NCBI RefSeq assembly: GCF_020509005.1
Contig: NC_063012.1
Location: 3,844,001 to 3,908,000, forward strand
DNA: 64,000 bases
DNA from: Fulvia fulva
Taxonomy: Eukaryota; Ascomycota; Dothideomycetes; Mycosphaerellales; Mycosphaerellaceae
Direction: 5' to 3'
Shown piece after piece: positions 22,459 to 34,484 of the stretch (position 1 is the first letter of the stretch; the number at the start of each line of letters is the position of its first letter). Under the pieces are notes generated by a model that was given only the letters and a program-made list of their open reading frames with translations, searched no databases and had not been told where the DNA came from. A program made the translations under genes and the position numbers.

Positions 22459-24999
22459 ATATATTAAGCCTTAGCTTGCCTTAAGTTATATCTATATTAC
22501 GCGGGCGTCGTAGGGTCGACTATCGGTAACGATATCTAGATCGTCTAATATCTAACCTTTAGGCTTACGCTATCTAGGTAGTAGACCGGCCGCTAACGGG
22601 TTCTTATAATAATAATCTACTATCGCTTCCTCGGTACTACCTTTTAACTCGCTATAAGGCACTTCTATAATAGTACTACCTTCCTAACGGACGGTATACT
22701 TTATATACTTCTTAGCTCTACTAGTCTATCTACTGTCTATAATCGCCTTGACTACGTATTTATCTAGCTCCTCGCTATCGCCTTTAGAGGCCTCGATAAG
22801 TAGTTGACCTTAGCTTTGATTATGGAATAGGTCGTCGTTTACTAGGCGTAGTACGCTAGTATAGAACCTCGGGTATATACGTATACTTTCCTAAAGGTCG
22901 AGCTCGTATACGTCTACGTTAATCTTACGGGTAATCGTAAAGGAACCTATATTCTTATAGTCAAGTTTCTTATAGGGCCTTCGAGTACGGATATTTCTAG
23001 TATCTAGCTAAACCTTATCGCCGATCACGTATCTTAGTATAGGCTTACGCTTATTCGCTACGGTATCTACGTACCGCTCTTAGGTATATCTAAGCTATAT
23101 AATGTAGTATACGTTAACGTTCTCTATAAAAGTCGCGAAATCTTCTACGTACTACTTCGATAAGGCCTATACTTTAGGAAGCTTAGTACCGTTACCGCTC
23201 GTAGCCTAAGGTAACACCTCTATTCGAGTATTACGGCCTAGCGTTACGAAGAACGGTAATACACCTATAGTAGCGCTCTATTAATTATTTAGGGCAAACT
23301 CTACGATAGGTAACTACTAGACCTAATCGTCCTACGTATAGTTAACGTACGCGCGTAGGTACTATTCTATAGCTTAGTTCGTACGTTCTAACTACCTATT
23401 AGTCTAAGGGTAAAAAGCAGTCGAGATCTTTATACGTATAGCTAGACGCGCTATTAGAGCCTTCTAGAATTAGCTTACCTACTAGCTACTACGGTCTAAT
23501 ACTACCGTATCGAATAGGCCCTAATCCTTAATTACGTACTTTAATATAGCGTCGGCCGCTACCTTTAGGGTTAAATCTACTACGGGTATAAGATGCTTCC
23601 TCTTAGTAGGTCTATAGGTTAGGGTAAGGATAGCGTTATACTTTACGCCCTTAATACTATAACTATCCGGTAGCTCTACTACGTAATCGAGTACTACCTC
23701 CTTATAGGCACCCGAGGGTACGGGTTACTATCGGAGTATACCTTAGTACGTATTATAAAAAGCCTTAGATCGTATATATAGGTAATAATTCTTAACGTAC
23801 TTAGCGACATCTACTACTAGACTAGGCTAGTAGTACGTACGCGTAAGTAGGTCGACTATCTTCTTACGCCTAGAGTACCTAGCTAATAGAGTATCGTAGT
23901 ACCTCGCTATTAGCTCCGGACGAAGCTTATACGGTACGTATATACGTCCTTACATCTTAATTAGGTCACCGTCCAACTTATAGTCGCTAAGCGAGATGTA
24001 GCTAGAGCCTTCTAGGTTTTGTAGTAAAGTACGAGTATTATCGTCTAGGGCCTTCTTAATACCGTACGCTAGCTCGTCTTTAGTATAGGCTTCCTCGATA
24101 AGTTCTTCGATAGAGGCCTCGTTTACTTCGAGTACGTAAAGTGCTAATTAATACTAGTCGGCCGTAGTACGCGGAGTAGTTATAGCTAATAGCTTCAAGC
24201 GCTTACGTATATTAGGAGGGAGATTACGTAGCTTTAACATAGCTTGCTACCTATGTTTTATATCATCCTGATCGTCTATGTCTTGTCTACGGCGCGTGAG
24301 GCTGTCGGACTTTGTCCTAAGCTTACTAGGGCGATATTCTATCTAGAAGTCGAACCCGGATAGGAACTCGCTCTAGCGCGCTTATCGGCGGGTTAGCTAC
24401 TTAGTCGTTATGAACTACTCTAAGCCCTTATAGTCGGTAAGAACCTTAGAGAGAGCGCTCATTAGCTCCGGCCTCTATTCCTCGAACGCTCTAATAATAG
24501 CTATTAGCTCCTTATCGTAAATCTCGTAATTATATTCTACTAGGTTCATCTTTATCGAGTAGAATACGATAGGATAAAATTCACCGTCCTCTCTAACCTA
24601 CGACAACACGCTAGCTATACACTTTAGTAGTCTAGGCTCTACACGAAGGGTGTACGATTCTTAAGTACGTTACCGCGTATAAGGTCGGTCAAAGGTATAA
24701 CGATACCGGAAAAGTTGTTAACGAACCTCCTATAGAAGTTAGCTAGCCTAAGGAAGGATAGTACATCCTTTAAGCTCTATAGAGTAGCCTAATCTATAAT
24801 AGTCTAGACCTTAGATTCATCTATCTAAATGCCCTTATTAGTAATAATCAGTCCTAAGAACTTAACGCTCTTCTAGAAGAAGCGGTACTTATAGACGTCT
24901 ATAGGAAGTCGAGCGTTAATTAGATACCTAATAATAGTTCGTACGTGTTTTACGTGTTCCTTAAATGAACTATACGTAAACACGATATAGTCGTCTAGG
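22459..24999 (-). pseudogene. Ty3/Gypsy pol 3' half: RT end, RNase H, integrase, chromodomain
   Basis: Minus-strand reading gives the catalytic YLDDYIVF of RT (about 24972-25005) and RNase H ([18 protein letters not shown] near 24450-24540). The integrase follows with RPELIARYYD, then TDRQTERTNQAIEQYLRAYV-like, FALNNQQSATIGVLPFF and [18 protein letters not shown] chromodomain-like end (VVKAIIDSR...AKKYIKYTVRQEG) lies near 22690-22780. TAG stops are frequent. This is a chromovirus-type Gypsy element. Its RT continues at 30975 beyond the nested LINE insertions. Confidence 0.88.
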
Positions 25000-25010
25000 T
25001 ATATAGATAC

Positions 25011-28000
25011 GGGTCGACGACGAGAATCACCTATACGTAGTGTCGGCTACGAACCTCTCGTCTAGCTACGAGAGAGCTAAGTATTCTTACGCTAGAGCGT
25101 CGTAGGCGCGACGGGCGCGTAACGTAGGCGAAGCCGCGGCGAACGGAGGACTACTAGTAAAACGGGTATAAAAACTATCCGACGAGCGTATACTCGTGTC
25201 GGGAGCGAGTCCCTCTTCTTTCTACGTGTAAGAAGGGCGCGGAACCGTGGCCTATACGCTCGATAGGACACCTCTAGTATAAGTATAGAATTTTTACCTC
25301 CGGAGACCGTAAACCGAGCGGGCTAAGCGACGAACATTAGACGAGCGGACTATAGAACAACAACTAAGCGGACTATACGACGGCGTCGAGCGGACTACGA
25401 AACAATCTAGTGTTTACTAGCGGGCAATACGGTAGGTAGGTAGACACGCGACGATACCTATAAGGGCCTATTAAACACCCGGTATAGGAACGAGGGTTTT
25501 GCCTAAGGTACTACCTATCCCGCTACATAACGTACCTAGTCTAATATAGTAGATTGCGACGAGGAAAAGACGATAGCCTAAGCAAGGAAAAGACGGCTAT
25601 TAGGACGGGGAAAAGACGTACAATATAAGTAGATTAGTTCTATAATCGGGGAGGATCGAGGGTAGGGTAATAAGGAACTTTATATTAGTTAGTAGGTAGA
25701 AACGTAAGGAGTACGCTACCCGGCGTAGTGTATGCCCCGAGCAAACCTACGAGGCATAGACGGCCGCTTTCTAGAGATAGGCTACGGTAACGCGAAGGGC
25801 GTTAAAACCTAGGGCGTAGTATATACTAGTAGCGACGGCTAATACTGTCTATATAGCCCGAGAGGACGGATACGTATATCGGTCAATAGAGAGCACTAAA
25901 GGGCTTAGGCCTATAGAGGTAGATATTAGCTTAAGGAGCAAATAGGGAGGGAGGGCGTAGAGGGAAGCTTTTACTCCGGGCTAACCTCTCGAAACGAGGC
26001 TATACGGTAGTGCTAGATAAGTAGGAAAGCGCGGTTAAGACTTATTACCTTATCTCGTAGCTAGCTTACTAAATACGATTCCTTCCTTGCCCTAGACATA
26101 GATTAGGCGGTTAGCTCTAACATAGTAATAGGAGTTATAAGTAAGCTAAAAGGACGAAAAGCCCTAGGCCTAGACAGGATACTAAACGTACTACTAAAAG
26201 AGTATAGAGAAGAGATCGCGCCGAGCCTTACAAACCTATTTACCGCGTGCCTACGGCTAGGGTATCACCCGAAGCCGTATATAGAGTCTATAATAGTAGT
26301 ACTACGTAAGCTATAGAAGGAAGACTATACTTAGCCTAAGTCGTATAGACTAATAGCACTTCTAAATACGATAGGGAAGGTCCTAGAAAAGATAGTAGCC
26401 TAGAGACTTACGTAGCTTACCGAGGACAACTACGTACTCCTAGTAATATAGATAGGGGGAAGAAGCTAGCGATCGATACTAACAGTAATAGAGCTAATTA
26501 CGGAGTAAATTCAGACCCTCTAGCACTACGGCAGGAACCGAGCGGCGTCCTTACTATCCCTCGACATTGTAGGGTCCTTTAATAACGTCTTATACTAAAG
26601 GCTAATACATATCCTATAGTAGAAAGGCATTCCCTAGTAGGTAACGTCGTTCGTCTACTCCTTTCTCTAGGAACGGACGATATACCTAGTCCTAGGAAGG
26701 TATACGTCCGACCCGGTAAAGGCAGAGACTAGAATACCTTAGGGATCTACTCTCTCCCCTATCCTGTTTCTAATATTTATGTCTGATCTAATCCCCCTAC
26801 TCACCTCTCCGTAAACCTTAGTATCGGGGTTCGTAGACGATATAAACATCCTAGCCTAGTTAGACTCGATAGAAGAGAACTGTCGCCTCCTTAAAGATAG
26901 GCACAAGAAATACGAGGAGTAGGTAAAGAAGCATAGTGCCCGGTTCGCCCCTAAAAAGTACTAACTTATACACTTTAGTAAAGCGAGAACATACTATAAT
27001 ATAAAGGCGGCGGTAAGAATCTAAGGCTACGAGACTAAGCTATTAGCGGAGCTACGAGTACTAGGGATCTAGCTCGACCCGAAGCTAAGCTAGAATGTAT
27101 AGATTAAGAAAGCCTAGAGTCGAGCGCAAGTTAATAAAGCCTCGATAAAGAGGCTTACGGCATCTATATAGGGAGCAACATTTGACAAGGCAAGAGTAAT
27201 ATATAAGGCGATCGTTAGACTAGCTATATTATACGGGGCATAGATTTAGGGAATAGGAGGCGTAGGCAAGCCGATCCCGAAACGGATAGAGCAACCCCTA
27301 AATAGGATATAGGTAGGTAACCTACGTAGGGTACTAGGCGTATATAAGACAACGTTAATAAGCACGGTAGAAATAGAGACAGGAATACTACTAATCGGCT
27401 AGTATATCCGGGGAATAAGAATTCAATACGCGGTAAAGACGACAGGTTACCTAGCACAAACCACGATCTAGGAGGCAAAGAATAAGATAGAAAGCCGCTA
27501 CCGGAGAGGGGTAGGACATAGGACAAGCCAAAAAGAGGATGACCTTACTACCTTTACGGCCGTATAGACAAGCACCGAATAGCTAGTACGAAAGGAGGAG
27601 GAGCGTAGGACTCGCTAGGCCGGCGGGAGCAAGGCTAATACCTAAAGCCTAGCGGAATAGATAGCGAGCTACCTATAGGAGTAGGACTAGAAAAGGAAGC
27701 CCCCTAAGACAATAGGCCCGATAGTACTCCGAGCCTTCTAGAGACATAATTACTAGCTATATAGGGACCTAATAAGGGCCGAAGCAAGTATAGCGATCTA
27801 AATCAGGTCCCAATATATCAGATTAAGGGCCTACCTATTTAGGAGACGCGTACTAGACATCTAAAGCCTAGCCTACTAGTATAGCTACCTATCGTAAAAC
27901 CTAGAACATATACTACTACGATGCCCGTAGTAGGCGGGAGGTAGGGGAAATTAGAGGCACTAAGCGGGAAGGAGAGACTATAAGTTATTTATTAGGGACA

Positions 28001-28326
28001 AAGGTAATATTCGCCGAATCTCTCGGTAGATACTATAGTAGGGATACCTCTAGTAGTTTAGCCTCGCTAGCGAGACGGAGGAGTAGATAGACAAGAGGCG
28101 GAAGCTAGGGGGGTTATAGATAGGGTAGTTATTAGGGCAGGCCTATAACACTAGCGTACCCTTAATAAGGGAAATTTAAGACGATAACGAGGAGGAAAAG
28201 ACAGGCGGGAAGGAGGAGGGGCTTTTACTAACACGGTTTCCCCTCTATATATATAAAAACAAGATAGCATAGCTATATAGGCCAAAGGGCACTATAACAG
28301 CTTAATGAAATATCTATCTATCTATC
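25011..28326 (+). mobile_element. RIP-mutated chimeric LINE in Gypsy RT
   Basis: Flanked by an 11-bp target duplication (TATATAGATAC 25000-25010, TATATAGACAC 28327-28337, one C-to-T difference). Module 25011-26090 is followed by LINE ORF2 from 26091, reading VISKLKGRKALGLDRI, TLQHYGRNRAASLLSLDIVG, then a mutated SGFVDD region and the 3' end. Aligning it to the unmutated copy next door shows changes almost exclusively at CpA and TpG, with CpG preserved. Confidence 0.92.
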
Positions 28327-28672
28327 TATATAGACACGAAGTCGTCTAGGTGTCTATATAATACTTTGGGTCGACGACGAGAATCACCTGTACGTGGTGT
28401 CGGCTACGAACCTCTCGTCTAGCTACGAGAGAGCCAAGTATTCTCACGCTGGAGCGTCGTGGGCGCGACGGGCGCGTAGCGTAGGCGAAGCCGCGGCGAA
28501 CAGAGGACTACCAGCAAAACGGGTATGAAAACCATCCGACGAGCGTGTACTCGTGTCGGGAGCGAGTCCCTCTTCTTTCTACGTGTAAGAAGGGCGCGGA
28601 ACCGTGGCCTATACGCTCGACAGGACACCTCTGGTATGAGTGCAGAATTTTCACCTCCGGAGACCGCAAACC

Positions 28673-28754
28673 GAGCGGGCTAAGCGACGAACATTGGACG
28701 AGCGGACTACAGAACAACAACTGAGCGGACCATGCAACGGCGTCGAGCGGACTA
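28673..28754 (+). repeat. Four spaced GAGCGGRCYA decamers in module
   Basis: GAGCGGGCTA (28673), GAGCGGACTA (28700), GAGCGGACCA (28723) and GAGCGGACTA (28745) recur at 22-27 bp spacing. The first matches the core CCGAGCGGGCTA of the pogo terminal repeats at 40.0, 41.1 and 61.4 kb. A binding-site array is possible; this is inference. Confidence 0.55.
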
Positions 28755-29447
28755 CGAAACAATCTGGTGTTTGCCAGCGGGCAATGCGGTGGGTAGGTGG
28801 ACACGCGACGAAGCCTGTAAGGGCCTGTTGAACACCCGGTATGGGAACGAGGGTTTTGCCTGAGGCACTGCCTGTCCCGCTACACAACGCACCTAGTCTG
28901 ACATGGTAGATTGCGACGAGGAAAAGACGATAGCCTGAGCAAGGAAAAGACGGCTGTTAGGACGGGGAAAAGACGTACAATGCAAGTGGATTAGTTCTGT
29001 GATCGGGGAGGATCGAGGGCAGGGTGATAAGGAACTTCATATTGGTTAGTAGGTGGAAACGCAAGGAGTACGCTGCCCGGCGTGGTGTGTGCCCCGAGCA
29101 GACCTGCGAGGCATGGACGGCCGCTTTCTAGAGATAGGCTGCGGTAACGCGAAGGGCGTCAAAACCTGGGGCGTGGTGTACACTGGCAGCGACGGCTGAC
29201 ACTGTCTGTACAGCCCGAGAGGACGGATGCGCATGTCGGTCAATAGAGAGCACTAAAGGGCTCAGGCCTATGGAGGTGGATATTGGCTTAAGGAGCAAAC
29301 AGGGAGGGAGGGCGTAGAGGGAAGCTTTTGCTCCGGGCTAACCTCTCGAAACGAGGCTACACGGTGGTGCTAGATGAGTGGGAAAGCGCGGTTAAGACTT
29401 GTCACCTTATCTCGTAGCTAGCTTGCTAAATACGATTCCTTCCTTGC

Positions 29448-30758
29448 TCAGCATCGGGGTTCGTAGACGATACAAACATCCTAGCCTGGTCAGACTCGAC
29501 AGAAGAGAACTGTCGCCTCCTTGAAGATAGGCACAAGAAATGCGAGGAGTGGGCAAAGAAGCATGGTGCCCGGTTCGCCCCTGAAAAGTACCAACTTATA
29601 CACTTCAGTAAAGCGAGAACACACCATAATATGAAGGCGGCGGTAAGAATCCAAGGCTACGAGACCAAGCCATCAGCGGAGCTACGAGTACTAGGGATCT
29701 GGCTCGACCCGAAGCTAAGCTGGAATGTACAGATTAAGAAAGCCCAGAGTCGAGCGCAAGTCAATGAAGCCTCGATAAAGAGGCTTACGGCATCTACATG
29801 GGGAGCAACATTCGACAAGGCAAGAGTAATGTATAAGGCGATCGTCAGACCAGCTATGTTGTACGGGGCACAGATTTGGGGAACAGGAGGCGCAGGCAAG
29901 CCGATCCCGAAACGGATAGAGCAACCCCTAAACAGGACACAGGCAGGCAACCTACGTAGGGTACTAGGCGCATACAAGACAACGTCAACAAGCACGGTAG
30001 AAATGGAGACAGGAATACCACCAATCGGCCAGTACATCCGGGGAATGAGAATTCAATACGCGGCAAAGACGACAGGTTACCTAGCACAAACCACGATCCA
30101 GGAGGCAAAGAATAAGATAGAAAGCCGCTACCGGAGAGGGGCAGGATATAGGACAAGCCAAAAAGAGGATGACCTTACGACCTTTACGGCCGTACAGACA
30201 AGCACCGAATGGCTAGCACGAAAGGAGGAGGAGCGTAGGACTCGCCAGGCCGGCGGGAGCAAGGCTAAGACCCAAAACCTAGCGGAACAGATAGCGAGCT
30301 GCCTATGGGAGCAGGACTGGAAAAGGAAGCCCCCTAAGACAACAGGCCCGATAGCGCTCCGAGCCTTCCAGAGACACAATTACCAGCTATATAGGGACCT
30401 GACAAGGGCCGAAGCAAGCATAGCGATCCAAATCAGGTCCGAACACATTGGATTAAGGGCCTACCTGTTCAGAAGACGCGCACTAGACATCTATAGCCCA
30501 GCCTGCCAGTGTGGCTACCCATCGCAAAACCCAGAACATATGCTACTACGATGCCCGCAGTGGGCGAGAGGCAGGGGAAATTGGAGGCACCAAGCGGGAA
30601 GGAGAGACTACAAGTCAATTATTAGGGACAAAGGCAACATTCGCCGAATCTCTCGGTGGATACTACAGCAGGGATACCTCCAGCAGTTTAGCCTCGCGAG
30701 CGAGACGGAGGAGTGGATAGACAAGAGGCGGAAGCGAGGGGGGTTGCAGATAGGGTAG
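29448..30758 (+). pseudogene. LINE ORF2 C-terminal fragment
   Basis: The frame is open from the RT active-site region to the ORF2 stop at 30756-30758 without nonsense codons. An internal ATG at 29631 opens a 375-codon frame, MKAAVRIQGYETKP to GGLQIG. It includes the CQCGYPSQNPEHMLLRC zinc-binding motif, with no RT fingers and no endonuclease. The residue sequence agrees with the C-terminus of the frame at 9902-11962. Confidence 0.85.
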
Positions 30759-30974
30759 TCATCAGGGCAGGCCCATGACACTAGCGTACCCCTAACAAGG
30801 GAAATTTAAGACGACAACGAGGAGGAAAAGACAGGCGGGAAGGAGGAGGGGTTTTCACCAACACGGTTTCCCCTCTATATATACAAAAACAAGATAGCAT
30901 AGCTGCATAGGCCAAAGGGCACTACAACAGCTTAATGAAATATCTATCTATCTATCTATCTATATAATACTTTG

Positions 30975-33900
30975 TTAATATATACCTAGAACGCGCTTAG
31001 TACGTTATAGAGACCAAATGGTACTATAAGCTATTCGTAGGTGCTATATCGGGTAGTAAAGGCTGTCTTCTATTCGTCGCCTTTACGGATACGTAGCTCG
31101 TTAAATGCTATAATAATGCCTAAGGTAGTAAACTACTATACGCCGCTTATACGAGCTAGGGTCTTACGGACTTAAGGTATCGGGTACCTATTCTTAACGG
31201 TAATAGCGTTAGCAGCTCTATAGTCTACGTAGACACGGAGTCCTCTACCTAGCTTCTTAATAATGATGATAGGACTAGCGATATAGGACGTAGAGCGTCG
31301 GATTTTACTAGCGGCTTCTTCCTTATTGACGTAGGCTTTAGTCATATCGAGCTCTAGTTTCGACATAGAATAAGGACGCTTAAAAGGCAGCTTAGCGCCT
31401 TTAACGAATTCAATCGCTAAATCTGATTCGGGGCGATAGGGAGGTAGGCCTTTAGCGATAGACGGGTCAAATCCGTACTTTAGGTCCTTTAGCTATTAGG
31501 GTAGTAAGGATTCGACTTCTCGTATAGTCCCTTACTTCTTATTTATATAGATAGCCTTGTCTTTAGCTAATATAGTACTCAGCCGTATACTAATGTCGTA
31601 AATAAGTTCCTTACTTGTAGGCTCTAGCTTATTAGGGTTAAGAGTCCCTATTTCCTAAATAAGGTAACCTTCGTCTAGGTTTTCTTTGTAGGCTTCGCTA
31701 CCCGTTATGCTAGACACCTAGATGTTAGGTTCTAGAGTCTATAAATAAGGAATAGCGTACTATATACGAACCTTTGTACCGCCGATAGTCGTAGGGCAAG
31801 GATTGTAATAATCCGTATAGTACTTTTTAGTAAATATAAATATATTAGCTCTCTAGTCTAGTATAGGGTAGTACTTCTAGAACTAGGGTATACTAAATAC
31901 GAAGTCGTAGTCGAGGTTAGTAACGAAGCAACTGACTTCCTCGACATAACCGTTTAGGTCGACCTTAGTCTTAATACATTCCGTAGCTTAACTAGATACT
32001 TTAGGGTTAGCTCCTAGGCCTATCTTCTAAGCCTAAGGTAGTCGTGTTCGTAATAGATGTTTCTTCGTAAACTTCGTATTATAAAATAGCGACTCGGTAC
32101 CGGGATTTATTAGAATACGTACTAACTTACTACCCGCTACGCCTACTACTATAATGTACGAGCTTCTTAGCGGAAGGTCTATCGTCTTTATAGTATATAG
32201 TATAACCTCCGGACTAAAGATTATAGGGATGTTACTAATTACTATTTCCTACTATATAGGGTTCCTCTTTCCTCTATAACGGTAATGTAATAAGGGCGTA
32301 ACCTTAGGAGGTTCTAGTAGTACCGTCTTCGGAGGATTAGTACTAGGCGCGAGTATAGGCTACTAGTCGGTACGTACACGACTAGAGCCTAGGCTTCCCC
32401 CGACTCGGTAGCCTTAAGCTCTACTAGTACGTCGCCGACCTAGATCGATACGTTCTTCGTAGCGTTATTAGCGTCGCTACTAGTCTTCTTATACTTCTTA
32501 AAGGGACACTTAGGCGACTAGGCACCCTTATAGTCTATAGCCTTATATACGTAGTAGAATATATCCTCCTTAGGCTTAGCTACTTCTTCCTTAGTAAGAT
32601 TACGGAAGGTATTACTATCGTACTTAGCGGCTTTAAGATTATATTCCTTACGAATCTTCTCGTTATAGTAGATATACTTAGGCTTGCCTTCGTTACTACC
32701 GCGACGGCTACTACTATTACGGCCGCTACCGCCTCCGCCGGAACCCTTAATATCGTCTAATTTTAGTTCGATATCGCGAAGGTATCGCTAAAGGGCTAGG
32801 AGGTCATTAAAGTCGTCGCGATATACTAGTGCCTACTTTAACTTATCGTTTAGCTTGTCCTAGATATCGTCGATAAGTTCCTTATCGGTCTTCTCTAGGT
32901 AGTACCCGTACTCTAGGAACTTAGTATAAAATGCGTTAAATGTACGATTACCTTAGGTGTAGTCATTATACGCCTTCTTATACTTCTTAAGCTTATAGTG
33001 CTCGCCGTAAGAGTCGTTTAGCACTGTTATTAACTTACGCTAACCGGTCACCTTCTTCTTATATAGCCGTAGGCGGGCGTTAGTATTACCGATAACGAAG
33101 TTATTAAACACTACTAAGTATACTATAGATAATCGGCTATATAACTCTTCTATAGTCATATAGTCCTCTACTTTCTCCTTCTACTCTACAAATCCTAGTT
33201 CATTCTTATAATTAGGTATATTAGCTAAGAATATAGGAATCTTCCTCGAGTTAGTCGGGTTACGGGTACCGCCGTTACTACGCTAGATAGCGGCGTTAAC
33301 TAAGACTACCGTAGTGTTGTTATTGTCGCTAGCTACGGTAGAGGCAGCCTTCTTAGTCTTTATTATCCCTATCTTAATACTAGGGTCCTCGCCGTCGAGT
33401 AGCTTCTCGAGGGCGGACTTCTACCTCGTAGGAGGTAGTAGAGGTGTTGGTTCCTTAGGCTTTAGCTAAGCGATATAGTTATCGCGCTCCTTTAGCTAGG
33501 CTTATAGATCCGTAATAAATGCGGTAGTACGCTTACCTAAGCTCTACTTAGTAGCTAACTTAGTCTAGGTCGCTTCGAGTTCGCTAGCTAGATCTATATT
33601 ACGACTACGTAAGTTCTTAATCTTAGTAGCCGCCTTCTTACCTAACTTCTTTAGGTAAGCGATCTTAGCTACTAAGTCCTTATTATCCCTAAGCTCGTCG
33701 AGTATTACTTAGAGCGATACTAACTTATCTTTATACCGATTAGCCTTAGCCTATAGCCGACTCTTCTAAGTAGTTAATACCTCCCGTACCTCCTTAAGAC
33801 CGAGGTAGGCGAGACGGTATTCGTCTAGGACATCTAGCTAGGCTTCTAGGTTCTTAGTAACCGAGCGAGAAAGCTCCTCGGCTATAGCGATCTAGAACTC

Positions 33901-34484
33901 GGTAGGGTTGTACCGTAGCCTATATTCTACCTCTTCGCCCTTCTAGGTAAAGTTAATTAGTATCGTATAGCGGTAGCTAAGATATTCCTCCTTCCGCGTA
34001 CGTATACCCTATTATAAGGTCTTATCCTCTCTACCTATACGGAGTCTAGTTTCCTTCTTAGACTAACGTCGGTTATACTTATTACGTAGTAGCTCTTAGT
34101 ACTTCTAGCGCCGACGTTCTTCCTCTTACTAACGAGCCTACTTAGTGTCTCTACGACCCTAAGTCTCGTTCTATGTCTCTTACGCTATATTACGTAGTCG
34201 TTCTATACCTACGGTATCGTCGAAATCCGGATCCTACTACGACTCGTCTTCTACCTCTTACTACGCTACGCTAAGTACGCCGTTCCGCTTTTATCGGGCT
34301 TCTCGGAGGAACGCCTTCGTAAGAGGGTTTAGGTTAAGTCTTAGGATAAAGGATGATTCGTCTAGTCCGATAGTCGTATTAGTACCTACGGCTATTCGAG
34401 TCTCGGTCGTACGCGGTCGTAGTAGTAATACGTAGTCTATAATTATACGGCTCGGCGATCTAAGGGCGGTAGAACTTAATAATA
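30975..34484 (-). pseudogene. Ty3/Gypsy gag, protease and RT 5' half (RIP-mutated)
   Basis: This continues the element at 22.46-25.0 kb on the other side of the LINE insertions. RT reads SPIIIIKKLGRGLRVYVDYR, ANAITVKNRYPIP and ELRIRKGDE-KTAFTTRY up to YINKVL at the insertion point. Upstream lie a protease-like stretch (around 31.9-32.1 kb), a basic linker with a degenerate zinc-knuckle area (32.5 kb), and gag with long coiled-coil-like segments (33.4-34.3 kb). The 64-codon open stretch at 31172-31366 is just an RT piece without stops. Stops elsewhere are dense. Confidence 0.85.

Larger units (their letters stand above)
28369..30958 (+). mobile_element. Unmutated, internally short chimeric LINE
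   Basis: Flanked by a 16-bp target duplication TCTATATAATACTTTG (28353-28368 and 30959-30974). The 1.08-kb module (to 29447) is joined directly to LINE ORF2 at the RT active-site region (GFVDDTNILAWSDS), so RT fingers and most of the palm are absent. About 710 bp present in the 9.7-kb copy is missing. In the shared parts it encodes the same amino acids as that copy wherever I compared them. It cannot encode RT and depends on another LINE. Confidence 0.92.

Noticed and set aside
28369..29447. A novel protein-coding gene in the LINE 5' module
   Set aside because: The longest frames are 60-98 codons, conflict between strands, and are destroyed in the RIP-mutated copy without sign of constraint.
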